The position numbers and the translations under genes were made by a program. This document shows positions 9,201 to 18,340 of a DNA stretch of 64,000 bases, piece by piece (position 1 is the first letter of the stretch; each line of letters begins with the position of its first letter). Origin of the DNA: Janthinobacterium sp. 67 (GTDB lineage: Bacteria > Pseudomonadota > Gammaproteobacteria > Burkholderiales > Burkholderiaceae_D); the NCBI RefSeq assembly GCF_002797895.1, contig NZ_PGES01000001.1, forward strand, positions 2,976,001 to 3,040,000, in the 5' to 3' direction. Below the pieces are notes generated by a model. It ran no database searches. It worked only from the letters and a program-made list of their open reading frames with translations, and was not told the DNA's origin.

Positions 9201-9384
9201 TTCGCCGATGGCCATTACCGTCATCGGCGGCCTGATCACGTCGACCCTGTTGAGCCTGCTGGTGGTGCCGGCCGTGTTCACCTACATCGACGACCTCGAG
9301 CACCTGCTCAAGCGCGGCATGGCGAAACTGCGCCGCCAGAAGGCGCCGCTGCGGCGCGACGACAAGGTGGCGCTGGAAAAATAA
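6268..9384 (+). CDS. RND multidrug efflux permease
   Basis: At 1038 residues this is full length for an AcrB/MexB-type proton-driven pump of the hydrophobe/amphiphile efflux family. The paired acidic residues of TM4 are present in VLVDDAIVEIENIERH, and the TM10 lysine in GIVTKNSILLVDYA, so the proton relay is intact. Large periplasmic loops follow TM1 and TM7 (FVPAADRAQTQINLELPPGS). It completes the tetR-OMF-MFP-RND operon and ends in a hairpin terminator. Substrates cannot be predicted. The short stretch around MNFSSLSIKNPIPAIML is typical of the MdtB/C-like and MexF-unrelated branches, so no specific gene name is given. Confidence 0.92.
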   Translation: MNFSSLSIKNPIPAIMLFALLTLAGLLAYKANPVQDFPDIELPIVTVSAVLPGAAPAQLETEVARKIEDSVATLQGVKNIYTKVLDGVVTVTVEFILEKQIAEAVNDVRDAVARVKADMPAELRDPTVTKASTAGRVVLTFIATAKPGVDNPLDAPDLSWFVDNTVAKRLLTVPGVGAVTRVGGVYREIQVELDEARMAALKVSALDVSRQLRLVQREAPGGRGDISGAEQSVRTIATVKTADELSRVEVPLPDGRHVRLDQVATVRDTIAEPRALAEQDGKTVVAFEVFRTKGASEVAVASGARAAIADLQKENPSVVLQQSIDNAFPVEENFEGSMELLYEGALLAVLVVWWFLRDWRATLVAAAALPLSVMPAFLGIYWFGYTLNTVTLLSLALVVGVLVDDAIVEIENIERHLRMGKSPMEAAMEAADEIGMAVIATTFALVAVFLPTAFMSGIPGLFFKQFGWTAVLAVLASLVVARLLTPMMAAYILQPLPHKEEQDGWLMTRYLRVMRWCLNHRGTTAIAAALFFVGAIALVPLLPTGFVPAADRAQTQINLELPPGSTLAETQAVAALARDAAMRTPGIQGVFSSIGGGSSGDAFAPGAAAEARRAVLTLTTVHRTERKESMADLETQLRHKLDTIPGARFTVGPPDTGVKMQLVLRSEDPVALMAAAQKVERELRGLKGIGNVNSSASLVRPEIIVRPDFAKAADLGVTAAAIGETVRVATAGDYDTDLTKMNLPERQVPIRVKLPNSVRADLAAIERLTVPGKNGPVRLANVATVTMESGPAQIDRLNRSRNVTLDVELGSRTLGELNEEARALPSMKNLPPSVKIAELGDAQEMASLFASFGLAMLIGVLCIYCVLVLLFKDFMQPVTILAALPLSIGGAFVALLITGSALSMPSMIGLIMLMGIVTKNSILLVDYAILARQAGMNRFDALVDACHKRSRPILMTTIAMGAGMMPLALGWGADPSFRSPMAITVIGGLITSTLLSLLVVPAVFTYIDDLEHLLKRGMAKLRRQKAPLRRDDKVALEK

Positions 9385-9425
9385 GCGCCGCCATTATTTG
9401 CAAAATCGCCCCCTGCGGGCAAGGA

Positions 9426-9463
9426 AGCGAGGGACCGGCCGGCAGGCCGCGCTCCCTCGCTTT
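9426..9463 (+). terminator. Terminator of the RND operon
   Basis: AGCGAGGGA (9426-9434) pairs with TCCCTCGCT (9453-9461), with further GC pairing in the loop, and is followed by TTTCATC. It lies 42 bp past the pump stop codon. Confidence 0.65.
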
Positions 9464-9515
9464 CATCTATCTGGCATACTGCGCCCATTCTCCATGAACG
9501 CAATCTGCCCTGCCT

Positions 9516-10493
9516 ATGAATTACCGCACCCCGCTCGTCCTGCTGATGGTTTCCGCGCTGCTCGGCGCCTGCTCGGACAAGACCGCCCCCGCCAGCGCCG
9601 GCCTGGCAGCTGACGTGGTCACCGACGTTCCCGCCGCCGCTGCCGCGGCAGACACGGCATCGGCCGAACACGTGCCGCCGCCGGCCGCCACCGCCCCTCG
9701 GACGGAAGCGATGAACACGCCCCAGGCGCGCGAACGCGAAGTGGGCATGATGCGCGCCGTCTTCGGCAAGGACTACCGCAGCGACAGCGAAGATGCGCTG
9801 GCCGACCTGTCCGATCCCGACAACCACGTCGACAAGCTCAGTTACGTGGTCAGCGCCGTCAGCCACAAGCTGCTGCCCGATGGCCGCGCCATCCTGGTGG
9901 CGAATGCGGAAACGGCCAACACGGAAGGCACGGCCGAATCGGCGCATGCCTCGCCGGGACTGTTGAACGTCTTTTTCCTGGCGCCCAAGGGTCAGCCGGA
10001 AGACGGCCAGTGGCAAGTCGTGAAACGCCTGGAAAACATCGCCGGCCTGGGATCGTCGGGGCAGCTCGGCGAGGTCCACTGGGTCATGCTGGGCGCGAAC
10101 AAGCCGGGACTGGCGATCCGCCATGGCTATACGGGCCAGGGTTACACCATCACGCAACTGGCCCTGTTTGAAATCGGCGACGACAAGGTCACCTCGCTCG
10201 ATGGCGGCATCGACCTGTATTCGGACAATATGGGCGCCTGCGGACCGGATACGGACGAGTGCTGGATGGTCAAGGGAAACTGGCGCTTCGCGCCGGCGCG
10301 CAATGGCGGCGCCTATGACGACTTGCTGATCGATTTCAAGGGTGCCACCGAGAAGATCAAGCCCGGCGTCGCGGTCAAGCCGGACGAAGACCCGCCGCGC
10401 ATCGCCACGCCCCTGAACGGCCACGCGCGCTATGGTTTCGATGGCAAGGGATACAAACTGGTCGAGGGCAAGAACCCGGTGCCCGGCGTCTAA
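9516..10493 (+). CDS. Hypothetical lipoprotein
   Basis: This 325-residue protein has a clear lipoprotein signal (MNYRTPLVLLMVSALLGACS, lipobox LLGAC), an Ala/Pro-rich linker to about residue 65, and a globular domain. The rest contains ERLENIAGLG-like mixed segments and a CGPDTDECWMVKGNWRF stretch whose two Cys could form a disulfide. I do not recognise the family. It sits alone between the efflux operon terminator and a palindromic element, and is convergent with the next gene. It is presumably attached to the inner or outer membrane on the periplasmic side. Function unknown. Confidence 0.75.
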   Translation: MNYRTPLVLLMVSALLGACSDKTAPASAGLAADVVTDVPAAAAAADTASAEHVPPPAATAPRTEAMNTPQAREREVGMMRAVFGKDYRSDSEDALADLSDPDNHVDKLSYVVSAVSHKLLPDGRAILVANAETANTEGTAESAHASPGLLNVFFLAPKGQPEDGQWQVVKRLENIAGLGSSGQLGEVHWVMLGANKPGLAIRHGYTGQGYTITQLALFEIGDDKVTSLDGGIDLYSDNMGACGPDTDECWMVKGNWRFAPARNGGAYDDLLIDFKGATEKIKPGVAVKPDEDPPRIATPLNGHARYGFDGKGYKLVEGKNPVPGV

Positions 10494-10522
10494 TGGGATC
10501 AGACCCGCCGGGTCTGATCCCA
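10494..10522. repeat. 29-bp perfect palindromic element, copy 1 (also a bidirectional terminator candidate)
   Basis: GGGATCAGACCC (10495-10506), a GCC centre and GGGTCTGATCCC (10510-10521) form a perfect 12-bp stem, 13 bp with the flanking T/A. It starts one base after a stop codon and lies 10 bp before the stop of the opposing gene. A second copy with the same design is at 22296-22326. Confidence 0.85.
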
Positions 10523-10532
10523 CGTAAGCCAG

Positions 10533-11273
10533 CTACTTGCGCGCCGCCTCCAGGCGCGCCAGCAGCGGCGCATACATGGAACGCGTATGGCTGCTCCAGC
10601 GCGCCATGGCGCTGTCGATATCGAGCAGCAAACGCTCCGACAACACCTTGTCGCCCTGCTGCAGCGCCCAGATCGCGCACTCGGCGCGGCATTCGAAGCT
10701 GTTGTAGCGCGTCAGCGCGTCGTCGAATTCCGCCTTTGCTTCCACTTGTCGCCCGCTTTGCGCCAGCGCGCGCGCCGTCAGCAGGGACACCATCTCGGGA
10801 CGAAAATGCATATCCGTGCGGCGGATGAATTCCAGGTGCGTCAGCGCGTCGGCGCCCCGTTCGCACTCCAGGTAGGCGCGTGCCGCGCCCAGGCGAATTT
10901 CCAGGTCCGATGAAAACGCTCCCTGCAGGCAGGCTTCGTACGTCGATGCCGCTTCGCGCGCATTGCCCGCTTCCAGCTGTGCGCTGGCAAGACGCATCTG
11001 ATTTTGCGCCGTCGGCGTGTACTCGAAGGCCGCTTTCGCCTCGCGCAATTCGCGGTTCGGATCGAGCACCTGCACGGCTACCGACGCGACCTTGCGCGCG
11101 CCTTGCGGCAGGCGCGAATTGGGCAGGTAGATGGCGAAGAAATACACCACGCTGCCCAGCAGCGGGAACATGAATAAAATGAGCAGCCAGTACAGCTGCT
11201 GCCCGTTGCGCACCACGTGGATCGCAAAAAATACCGCGATCAGGATATGGATGCCTATGCCAAAAATCGTCAT
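10533..11273 (-). CDS. Membrane-anchored TPR-like protein of unknown function
   Basis: The 246-residue product opens with two hydrophobic segments (about residues 2-22 and 27-50; LLILFMFPLLGSVVYFFAIY), resembling the phospholipase D nuclease N-terminal membrane module. A soluble region of tetratricopeptide-like helical repeats follows (for example AQNQMRLASAQLEAGNAREA and LEIRLGAARAYLECERGADA). No catalytic motif is visible. The architecture suggests a membrane-bound scaffold for protein interactions. GAGG lies 8 bp before the ATG. It is convergent with the lipoprotein gene and shares the palindrome between them. Confidence 0.7.
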   Translation of the reverse strand: MTIFGIGIHILIAVFFAIHVVRNGQQLYWLLILFMFPLLGSVVYFFAIYLPNSRLPQGARKVASVAVQVLDPNRELREAKAAFEYTPTAQNQMRLASAQLEAGNAREAASTYEACLQGAFSSDLEIRLGAARAYLECERGADALTHLEFIRRTDMHFRPEMVSLLTARALAQSGRQVEAKAEFDDALTRYNSFECRAECAIWALQQGDKVLSERLLLDIDSAMARWSSHTRSMYAPLLARLEAARK

Positions 11274-11352
11274 GCTGCGACCTCGTTCGTGATGGAAGCG
11301 GCTGGCACCATGCCGCCGCTTTTCCAGGCCAGATAGTACACCGGCGCTGCAG

Positions 11353-12747
11353 CTATTGTCCGCCGCCAGCCGACCAGCCGCCGCCCATGGCCCGGTACAG
11401 GTCGACCGAGGCGACGAGGATGCGCGTCTTCAGTTGCAGCAGTCCCACGTCCGCGCTGTACAGGGTGCGCTGGGCGTCGAGCTCCTCCAGGTACGAGGCA
11501 TAGCCATTGCGGTAGCGGTTGTGCGCGATGCGCAAGGTGTCGGCGGCAGCGGCGCGGCGCGCGTCGTTTTCCACGGCTTGCTGCTGCAGCCGGTAGATGG
11601 CGCCCAGGCTGTTTTCCGTTTCGGCGAAGGCATTGCGCACCACGTTTTCATACGCATACACGAGCTGGTCGCGCTGCGCGCCGGCCGCATCCGTCTGCGC
11701 CTGCACCCGGCCGCCATCGAACAGGGGGCCGGCCGCCAGCGCCGTCAGGCGCCACAGGGCAGTCGGCGCATGCAGGAAATCGGTCAAAGTCGTCGCTTGC
11801 CCGCCGCCGACGGCCGTCAGCTTGAACGAGGGCAGCAGCTGGTCGCGCGTGGCGGCCAGGCTGGCGTTGGCGGCCGCCAGGTTGTGTTCCGCGCGCGCGA
11901 TGTCGGGCCGCCGGCGCAGCAATTCCGACGGCAGGCCGGCCGGCACGCCGGGCGCCGCCAGCTCGGCCAGCGGCAAGCCGCGCGCGATGGGGCCGGGATT
12001 GCCGCCGACGAGGACGGCCAGCGCGTTTTCCTGTTCAAATATCTGCCGCTGCAGCTGCGGCACCTGCTCGGCCGCCGCATGGTATTCCGATTGCGCCTGC
12101 AGCCATTCCAGACGCGAGCTGTAGCCCACCTCGAACTGCTTGCGCGCCAGCTCGCGCGACTGTTCCCGCAGCTGCAGGGTCGATTGCGCCAGCGCCAGCT
12201 GCGCGTCGAGTCCGCGCAGGTTCAGGTAACTCGTCGCCACGCTGGCGGCGATCGACAGGGCCGCCGCATCGAGGCTGGCCTGCTCGGCGCGGTAGCTCTC
12301 GCCGGCCGCATCGCTCAGGCTGGCCAGCCGGCCCCACACGTCGATTTCATAGCTGGCCTGCAGTTCGGTCTGGAAGACGTTCGTCACATACGGCTTGCCG
12401 CTGGACGCCAGGGTGCGCGTGCGCGTGGGCGAGCCGTCGAAGGCCAGGTTCGGTGCCCGGTTCGCATCGGCCTGCGCCAGGCGCGCCCGGTATTCCTGCA
12501 CGCGGGCGCGCGCCACGCGCAAGTCGCCATTGCGCGCCAGCGCCTCGCCTACCAGGTCGCTCAAGACCGGATCGCCAAAGGCTTGCCACCACAGCTGCTC
12601 GACATGCGCGCCGCCAGAAGCGCCATCGGCAGCAGGCGCGCGCCAGCCGGACGGCAGCTGCAATGCCGATGCGGGCTGCGGCGGGGCGTGGGCGGCGCAG
12701 CCGGCCAGCGCCAGCGCGGCGGCCATCAGCACCAAACGGCGCTTCAT
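11353..12747 (-). CDS. NodT-type outer-membrane efflux lipoprotein (second system)
   Basis: This 464-residue protein has the lipobox ALALAGC after MKRRLVLMAA and two outer-membrane efflux repeats (EIDVWGRLASLSDAAGESYR, LLRRRPDIARAEHNL), as in NodT/OprM channels. Its ATG overlaps the adaptor gene stop (ATGA, 12744-12747), so it is the last gene of an MFS-adaptor-channel operon. It provides the outer-membrane duct of a tripartite EmrAB-TolC-like pump. Confidence 0.9.
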   Translation of the reverse strand: MKRRLVLMAAALALAGCAAHAPPQPASALQLPSGWRAPAADGASGGAHVEQLWWQAFGDPVLSDLVGEALARNGDLRVARARVQEYRARLAQADANRAPNLAFDGSPTRTRTLASSGKPYVTNVFQTELQASYEIDVWGRLASLSDAAGESYRAEQASLDAAALSIAASVATSYLNLRGLDAQLALAQSTLQLREQSRELARKQFEVGYSSRLEWLQAQSEYHAAAEQVPQLQRQIFEQENALAVLVGGNPGPIARGLPLAELAAPGVPAGLPSELLRRRPDIARAEHNLAAANASLAATRDQLLPSFKLTAVGGGQATTLTDFLHAPTALWRLTALAAGPLFDGGRVQAQTDAAGAQRDQLVYAYENVVRNAFAETENSLGAIYRLQQQAVENDARRAAAADTLRIAHNRYRNGYASYLEELDAQRTLYSADVGLLQLKTRILVASVDLYRAMGGGWSAGGGQ

Positions 12748-13931
12748 GGCTTGGCCTTCTTCGGTGCAGGCGGCGGCGCCGGATTCTCCGCCGAGTCGTT
12801 CAGCACGGCGGACGTGTCGACGCTGACCACCACCGACATGCCCGGCACGAGCCGGCGCGCATTCGCCTGGCCCGGGTCGATACGGATGCGCACGGGAATG
12901 CGCTGGGCGATCTTGAGGTAGTTGCCCGTCGCATTATCGGCCGGCAGCACGGAAAACTCGGAACCCGTGGCCGGCGAAATGCGTTCCACCTGTCCCGTCA
13001 GCACGGCGCCGTCGAGCGCGTCGACGTGGAAGGTGGCGCTCTGCCCTTCCTGCACGCCGTTCATCTGCGTTTCCTTGAAATTGGCGATCACCCACATCTG
13101 GCGCGGCACCAGCGCCATCAGCTGCGCGCCCGAATTCACGTAGGCGCCCTGGCGCACCGTCACCTGACCCAGCTGGCCGTCGGACGGCGCCACGATGCGC
13201 GTGTTATCGAGGTCGATCTTGGCCGCCTTGACGGCCGCCTGCGCGTTGGCCACGGCCGCTTCCAGCGCCTGCTTGTTGACCACCACGCTATGCACGCTTT
13301 GCTGGGCGATGTCGAGATTGGCGCGCGCCTGCGCCAGCGCCGCCGCCATCTGCGCCTGCGTGGCGCGCGACTGGTCGTGTTCGCGCTGCGACAGCGAACC
13401 GTCGGCCACCAGCTGCTCCACGCGATTGAGGTCGGCGCTGGCCTTGCGCGCCTGCGCTTCCGCATTCGCCAGCGCCGCCTCGCTGACGGAAATGCCCGCC
13501 TGCGCGCTGGCCTTTTGCTGCGTCCAGTTCGACAGCGCCGCCTGTTGCGCGGCCAGCTGGGCCTGCGCCTGTTCGTAGCGTTGCTGGTAGATGCGGTCGT
13601 CGATGCGCACGAGCAGCTGGCCCTCCTTGACGTCCATGAAATCCTGCACCGTCACTTCCACCACATAGCCGGACAGCTGCGTGCCGATGATGGTCACCTG
13701 CCCCCGCACGGTGGCGTTTTCCGTCGTCACGATGGGACTGGTGAACGGCGGCAGACGCCACGCGTACAGCACGATCAGCACGCCCACCAGGGCCACGGCG
13801 GCAAAGGCCAGCGCCGACAGCCACTGGTGGCGGCGGTCCGGCTGCGCCGTGGAGGCGGCGGGTGCCGGCGCTGGCGTGGGCACGGCGGCAGGCGTTGTCG
13901 GTGCTGGTGGCGGCGTATTATTTTCTGTCAT
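12744..13931 (-). CDS. EmrA/HlyD-family membrane fusion protein
   Basis: The start chosen gives a 395-residue protein, MTENNTPPPAP..., overlapping the MFS stop by 14 bp. A longer frame exists but adds a low-quality 17-residue leader. A Pro/Ala-rich cytoplasmic tail is followed by one transmembrane helix (WLSALAFAAVALVGVLIVLY). Two lipoyl halves (VTVQDFMDVKEGQLLVRIDD and DGQLGQVTVRQGAYV) around a long coiled-coil hairpin come next. This is the EmrA layout. It links the MFS pump to the NodT channel. Confidence 0.88.
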   Translation of the reverse strand: MTENNTPPPAPTTPAAVPTPAPAPAASTAQPDRRHQWLSALAFAAVALVGVLIVLYAWRLPPFTSPIVTTENATVRGQVTIIGTQLSGYVVEVTVQDFMDVKEGQLLVRIDDRIYQQRYEQAQAQLAAQQAALSNWTQQKASAQAGISVSEAALANAEAQARKASADLNRVEQLVADGSLSQREHDQSRATQAQMAAALAQARANLDIAQQSVHSVVVNKQALEAAVANAQAAVKAAKIDLDNTRIVAPSDGQLGQVTVRQGAYVNSGAQLMALVPRQMWVIANFKETQMNGVQEGQSATFHVDALDGAVLTGQVERISPATGSEFSVLPADNATGNYLKIAQRIPVRIRIDPGQANARRLVPGMSVVVSVDTSAVLNDSAENPAPPPAPKKAKP

Positions 13932-15612
13932 TGCTCGGTTCCGAATTGGTAATGGGGACGATGGCCATGGCCGTCTGCGCATCGCGCACGGGGCCGACCA
14001 GGCGGCGCGCGCCGGTGGTGATGCGGGTCCAGGACTGGCTGACCAGCATCCAGATCAGGGTGGCGATGGCAACGCCGGCGATCATCAAAAAAACGTCGTT
14101 ATAGGCCAGCACATTGGCTTCGCGCGTGGCGACGGCGCCCAGCCGCGCCACGCCCTGGGCGCTGCGCAAGGCGGGGTCCATCAGCACGCCGCCATAGCTT
14201 GACGCGCCCGACTGCACGCGCGCGGCCACCTGCGGGTCGAGCATGGTGAGATGCTCGACCAGGTAGCTGGAATGGTACTTTTCGCGCGCCGTCTGGATGG
14301 TGCCGACGATGGCCGCGCCGAGCAGGCCGCCCAGGTTCTGCGTCATGGTAAACATCACGGAAAAACTCACGAGGTTGCGCGGTTCGGCGATCACGGCGCC
14401 CATGCCGGCCACCATGGTGGGGCCGAGGAAATACGTGCCGCCGAAGGCCAGCAGGAACTGGCTCACATACATGTTGACGGGGCGCGTCTGGCTGGTGGCG
14501 TGCGCGTCGATCAGGGCACCAAAGGCGATCAGCAGCAGCGCGAACATCAGCGAGCGGTTCAGGGTCGCCGGATTGATCGTCAGGGCGCTCACGACGAGGC
14601 CCGCCACGCTGCCGAGCAGCACCACGATGAACAGGTTCTGCATCTGGTCCGTGTTCAGGCCCAGCGCCTGCAAAAAGCCCACGGCGCCCGTCGATTCGGA
14701 CAGCACGATGCGAAACAGCAGCACCGATAAAAACAGCTTGGCGATCTTGCCCGTCGTGAGCCAGCGCGTGTTGAGCAGCGGACGCGCGCGGTTATGCTCG
14801 ATGGCCAGCGAGGCGGCGATCAGCACGATGGAGCACGCCAGGCACACGCCCACCCATTCGGACTCCATCCACCACGCCGTGCGCCCCTGCGCCAGCACGG
14901 CGCACAACAGGGCCACGCCGGGCGCGAACAGGATGAAAGTAAGGAAGTCGAGCGGCTCGAACGTCTGCACGCGGTCGCCGGGCGGCAGCTTCAGGGCCAG
15001 CACGCAGCCCAGCGCCAGCAGGGCCAGTCCCAGTTCGAACAGGTACAGGCCGTGCCATTCGCCGATCTGCAGCAGTTCGGACGTAAAGATGCGCGCCAGC
15101 GGCAAGGCCAATTGGGCAAAGCCCAGGCCCAGCACCACACCCTTCAGGCGGTGCCGCGCGGGAAACGCCTGCAAGGTGTAGTACAGCCCCAGCACCCCCA
15201 GCGCGCCGCCCACCATGCCATGCGCGGCCCGCACGGCGATCGCCGACGACAGGGTATTCGCATACAGGTGGGCAAACGTCACCACCGCGTACAGCACGAG
15301 GAACGCTTCCGTAAACAGGCGCAGGCCGAACTGCTGGCGGAACTTCACCAGCAGCAGATTCATGGAAACGATGGTCATCACGTAGGCGGCCGGCAGCCAC
15401 TGCATCTGGTAGGCATAGGCGCCCAGCGAACCTTGCAGGTTCAAGATGTTGGCCGTCACCAGGCCGTTGCCCAGTCCCCCCGTCAGCGCGACGATCAGGC
15501 CGACGATGAAATACGCGACACGCTTGGGCGTCGAATGTTCGGGCATCGATGGCGACCCGGGCAAGGTCGGGCGTTCGCCCGGCCCCCAGGTGCGCGGTGT
15601 GTACTTGTCCAT
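13918..15612 (-). CDS. MFS efflux transporter, DHA2/EmrB-like
   Basis: The 564-residue protein carries about 14 predicted membrane segments, as in DHA2 drug:proton antiporters, starting with RVAYFIVGLIVALTGGLGNG and ending with IAGVAIATLIWMLVSQSW. The N-terminal 30 residues are hydrophilic. It is the first gene of an operon with the EmrA-like adaptor and a NodT channel, and together they form a tripartite exporter across both membranes. The classic motif A and C are weakly kept, so it belongs to a divergent branch. The 188 bp upstream should hold the promoter. I saw no regulator gene attached. Confidence 0.88.
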   Translation of the reverse strand: MDKYTPRTWGPGERPTLPGSPSMPEHSTPKRVAYFIVGLIVALTGGLGNGLVTANILNLQGSLGAYAYQMQWLPAAYVMTIVSMNLLLVKFRQQFGLRLFTEAFLVLYAVVTFAHLYANTLSSAIAVRAAHGMVGGALGVLGLYYTLQAFPARHRLKGVVLGLGFAQLALPLARIFTSELLQIGEWHGLYLFELGLALLALGCVLALKLPPGDRVQTFEPLDFLTFILFAPGVALLCAVLAQGRTAWWMESEWVGVCLACSIVLIAASLAIEHNRARPLLNTRWLTTGKIAKLFLSVLLFRIVLSESTGAVGFLQALGLNTDQMQNLFIVVLLGSVAGLVVSALTINPATLNRSLMFALLLIAFGALIDAHATSQTRPVNMYVSQFLLAFGGTYFLGPTMVAGMGAVIAEPRNLVSFSVMFTMTQNLGGLLGAAIVGTIQTAREKYHSSYLVEHLTMLDPQVAARVQSGASSYGGVLMDPALRSAQGVARLGAVATREANVLAYNDVFLMIAGVAIATLIWMLVSQSWTRITTGARRLVGPVRDAQTAMAIVPITNSEPSNDRK

Positions 15613-15800
15613 GCGGTAATCGCGATCCGGTTTGCTGAAGCCGTTCCTTGCTGCTGTTATGCAGATAGTGGCAAATGAACAGTTCTAGTCAGCAGCATAT
15701 CACCGCGGGACGTTTTCATTGTTTACATTCTTGCGCACTGTTGCGCGCCTTGCGGAGACAGGGCAAGCCAGGCCCGCCCTGTGCTCCGCTCAGGCGCGCC

Positions 15801-18212
15801 TCACACCCGCGGCGGATCCGTCTCGCGCGCAAACGCCCGGTGCGCGGCGAGCACCTTCTTGAACGCCGCCACGGCTTTCACCACGTCGGCGGAAGGCGCG
15901 ACGATGATGGCGGGGTCCGGCTTGCCATCGGGCAGAGTCACTGGTATGCCCGCCTTGTCCAGCAAGTCCTTGCCGGCGCCGATGGCCAGCATCGGCTTGC
16001 AGTGGCGGTATTGCAGGCGCAGGAAGTCGAGCGCGTGGGCGTCGCTGCCCAGTTGCTGCACGGCGCCCTGGCCATCCGGCACCACGACGGCGTCGAACAG
16101 CACGCCAGGACCCGCTTCGAGCGAGATTTCCACGGCCAGCGGCGCGCCGCCGCTCGTGTCGACAGTTCCCAGGTGGCTGCCCGCCAGGCGCGGCACGGCG
16201 CCGTCGGCCAGCAGCGCGGCATAGATATTGCGCACCTGCGCGCCGTCGCTGCCCGCCCCCACGAGAATGGCCACGCGCAGGGTATGGATGCCCGTCTTGC
16301 CGGGGCGGAAAAAGAGCGACAGGGCGGGCGACGGCGGATACGCGGGCAGCGGTTCCAGCGAGGCGCGCGGCATGGCCGGCGGCAGGGCCAGGCCCAGGCC
16401 ATCGGCCAGGCGCTGCGCCAGGGTCTCGTCGACGTTGCGCAGCATGGCGACGATGCGCTGGCGGATGGCCACCGTCTGCACCTTGCTCAGCTCAAAACGG
16501 AACGCGTGCACAATGTGCTCTTGTTCGACAGGCGTCTGGCTGATCCAGAACAGGCGCGCCTGGGCATAATGCTCGGCGAATTTCTCGGGCTTGCCGCGCA
16601 CCTTGTCGCCTTCGGCGGACGCGGGAAAACTGTTGAAACCTTTCGCGCCCGCCTGGAACGGACAGCCGCCCGCCAGCGAGTTCGGTTCGTACGCGACCCG
16701 GCCCCGGTTGATGGCCTGGCGGTGCATGCCGTCGCGCTGGTTGTTGTGCACGGGCGCCAGCGGCGCATTGATGGGAATTTCGTGGAAGTTGGGGCCGCCC
16801 AGGCGCGTCAGCTGGGTATCGACATAGGAATGGATGCGGCCCTGCAGCAGCGGATCGTTACTGAAATCGATGCCGGGCACGATGTGCGCCGTGCAGAACG
16901 CCACCTGCTCCGTCTCGGCAAAAAAATTGTCGGGATTGCGGTTCAAGACCATTTTCCCGACGGGGATGAGCGGGACGACTTCTTCGGGAATCAGCTTGGT
17001 CGGGTCGAGCACGTCGAAGGGAAACGCTTCCGCCTGCGCTTCCGTGAAGACCTGGAAGGACAGCTCGTATTCGGGATACTCGCCGCACTCGATGGCTTCC
17101 CACAGGTCGCGCCGGTGGAAGTCGGAATCGGCGCCGCTGATCTTGACGGCTTCGTCCCACACGAGCGAATGCGTGCCGGCCATCGGCGACCAGTGGAATT
17201 TGCAGAACACGGACTGGCCCTTGGCATTGACGAGCCGGAAGGTATGCACGCCAAAGCCCTGCATCATGCGATAGCTGCGCGGGATGGCGCGGTCCGACAT
17301 GACCCACATCAGCATGTGCGTGATTTCCGGCGACAGCGAGGCGAAATCCCAGAAGGTGTCGTGCGCGCTGGCCGCCTGCGGCATGCCATGGTGCGGCTCG
17401 GGCTTGACGGCATGGACCACGTCGGGGAACTTCATCGCATCCTGGATGAAGAAGACGGGGATGTTATTGCCGACCAAATCCCAGTTGCCCTCGTCCGTAT
17501 AAAACTTCACGGCGAAGCCGCGCACGTCGCGCGCCGTATCGGTGGAACCGCGTTCGCCGGCCACCGTGGAAAAGCGCACGAAGACGGGCGTGCGCTTGCC
17601 CGCCCTGGCGAACGGCGCGGCGCGCGTCAGCTTGCTTTGTTCCTTGTAGCATTCGAAGTAGCCATGGGCGGCCGAACCGCGCGCATGCACGACCCGTTCG
17701 GGGATGCGCTCATGGTCGAAATGCGTGAGCTTTTCACGCAGAATGAAATCTTCCATCAGGGTGGGGCCGCGCAAGCCCGCCTTCAAGGAATTCTGGTTGT
17801 CGCCCACGGGCACGCCCTGGTTCGTCGTCAGCACGCAGCCGCTGTCGTCGCTGCGCGCGCCGTCGAGCGAGGCGTTGCGCGCATTTTCGCCCAGCGCGGG
17901 CTGGCCATCGCCCGTCTTCGGCGACGCTGTCGTTTCGCCCGTGGTGCTGGCCGTGGCCAGCGGTTCGCCCGCCGCCACATGCACGCCTTCGGCCGGCGTG
18001 CGCGCGGCCTCGCCATACTGGCCTTCTTCCTTGGGATTGACGGCCATGGCGGCGGACAACTGCTGGCCGGCGGCCGTCTTTTGCAGCAGGGCGCGGGTCA
18101 CGTCATTGTCCGCGCCCAGGCTGTGCGGCGCATTGCTGTCGGATGGGCCGGACATGCTGCTCATGACGGAGCCAGCACCGTCCGTGGACGGCGTTTTCTT
18201 GTTGGTAGCCAT
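15801..18212 (-). CDS. katE: Large-subunit catalase HPII
   Basis: Clade 2 monofunctional haem catalase, 803 residues, decomposing H2O2 in the cytoplasm. The start at 18212 is chosen for the AGGAGA 7 bp upstream. A disordered 130-residue N-terminus precedes the core. Catalytic His176 ([11 protein letters not shown]), Asn249 ([11 protein letters not shown]) and the haem-ligand Tyr463 (RIHSYVDTQ) are present. A C-terminal flavodoxin/DJ-1-like domain (about 640-800) is intact, as in E. coli HPII. Residue numbers run 48 higher than HPII. At the position of HPII His392, which cross-links to the haem tyrosine, this protein has Cys440 (VAFCTAH). Two tiny membrane-protein frames and a DUF883-like gene lie upstream on the same strand, suggesting a general stress unit. 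Confidence 0.95.
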   Translation of the reverse strand: MATNKKTPSTDGAGSVMSSMSGPSDSNAPHSLGADNDVTRALLQKTAAGQQLSAAMAVNPKEEGQYGEAARTPAEGVHVAAGEPLATASTTGETTASPKTGDGQPALGENARNASLDGARSDDSGCVLTTNQGVPVGDNQNSLKAGLRGPTLMEDFILREKLTHFDHERIPERVVHARGSAAHGYFECYKEQSKLTRAAPFARAGKRTPVFVRFSTVAGERGSTDTARDVRGFAVKFYTDEGNWDLVGNNIPVFFIQDAMKFPDVVHAVKPEPHHGMPQAASAHDTFWDFASLSPEITHMLMWVMSDRAIPRSYRMMQGFGVHTFRLVNAKGQSVFCKFHWSPMAGTHSLVWDEAVKISGADSDFHRRDLWEAIECGEYPEYELSFQVFTEAQAEAFPFDVLDPTKLIPEEVVPLIPVGKMVLNRNPDNFFAETEQVAFCTAHIVPGIDFSNDPLLQGRIHSYVDTQLTRLGGPNFHEIPINAPLAPVHNNQRDGMHRQAINRGRVAYEPNSLAGGCPFQAGAKGFNSFPASAEGDKVRGKPEKFAEHYAQARLFWISQTPVEQEHIVHAFRFELSKVQTVAIRQRIVAMLRNVDETLAQRLADGLGLALPPAMPRASLEPLPAYPPSPALSLFFRPGKTGIHTLRVAILVGAGSDGAQVRNIYAALLADGAVPRLAGSHLGTVDTSGGAPLAVEISLEAGPGVLFDAVVVPDGQGAVQQLGSDAHALDFLRLQYRHCKPMLAIGAGKDLLDKAGIPVTLPDGKPDPAIIVAPSADVVKAVAAFKKVLAAHRAFARETDPPRV

Positions 18213-18262
18213 TACGTCTCCTGTGAGTAGTTTGCCCCGGGAGAACGCTACAACTCCCTCAT

Positions 18263-18340
18263 TCAGCGCACGAACAGGGCAATCAAAATAATGATGGGAA
18301 TAGGTATGCCGATCAACCACAACAAAATGGAGCGCATCAT
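18263..18340 (-). CDS. 25-residue single-helix membrane peptide
   Basis: ATGATGCGC... encodes 25 residues, almost all hydrophobic (core LLWLIGIPIPIIILIALF) and ending in VR before TGA. AAGGAGAG lies 2-5 bp before the tandem ATGs, and the second ATG (18337) has the better spacing. It sits 50 bp upstream of katE in the same direction. The peptide would span the membrane once. Short Pro-containing hydrophobic peptides of this kind occur in many proteobacteria but are usually unannotated. The function is unknown, and co-transcription with katE suggests a role under oxidative or envelope stress. Confidence 0.6.
   Translation of the reverse strand: MMRSILLWLIGIPIPIIILIALFVR

Noticed and set aside
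15675..18230. An 851-codon plus-strand frame opposite katE
   Set aside because: It mirrors the catalase codon pattern, has no domain or ribosome site, and katE is certain.
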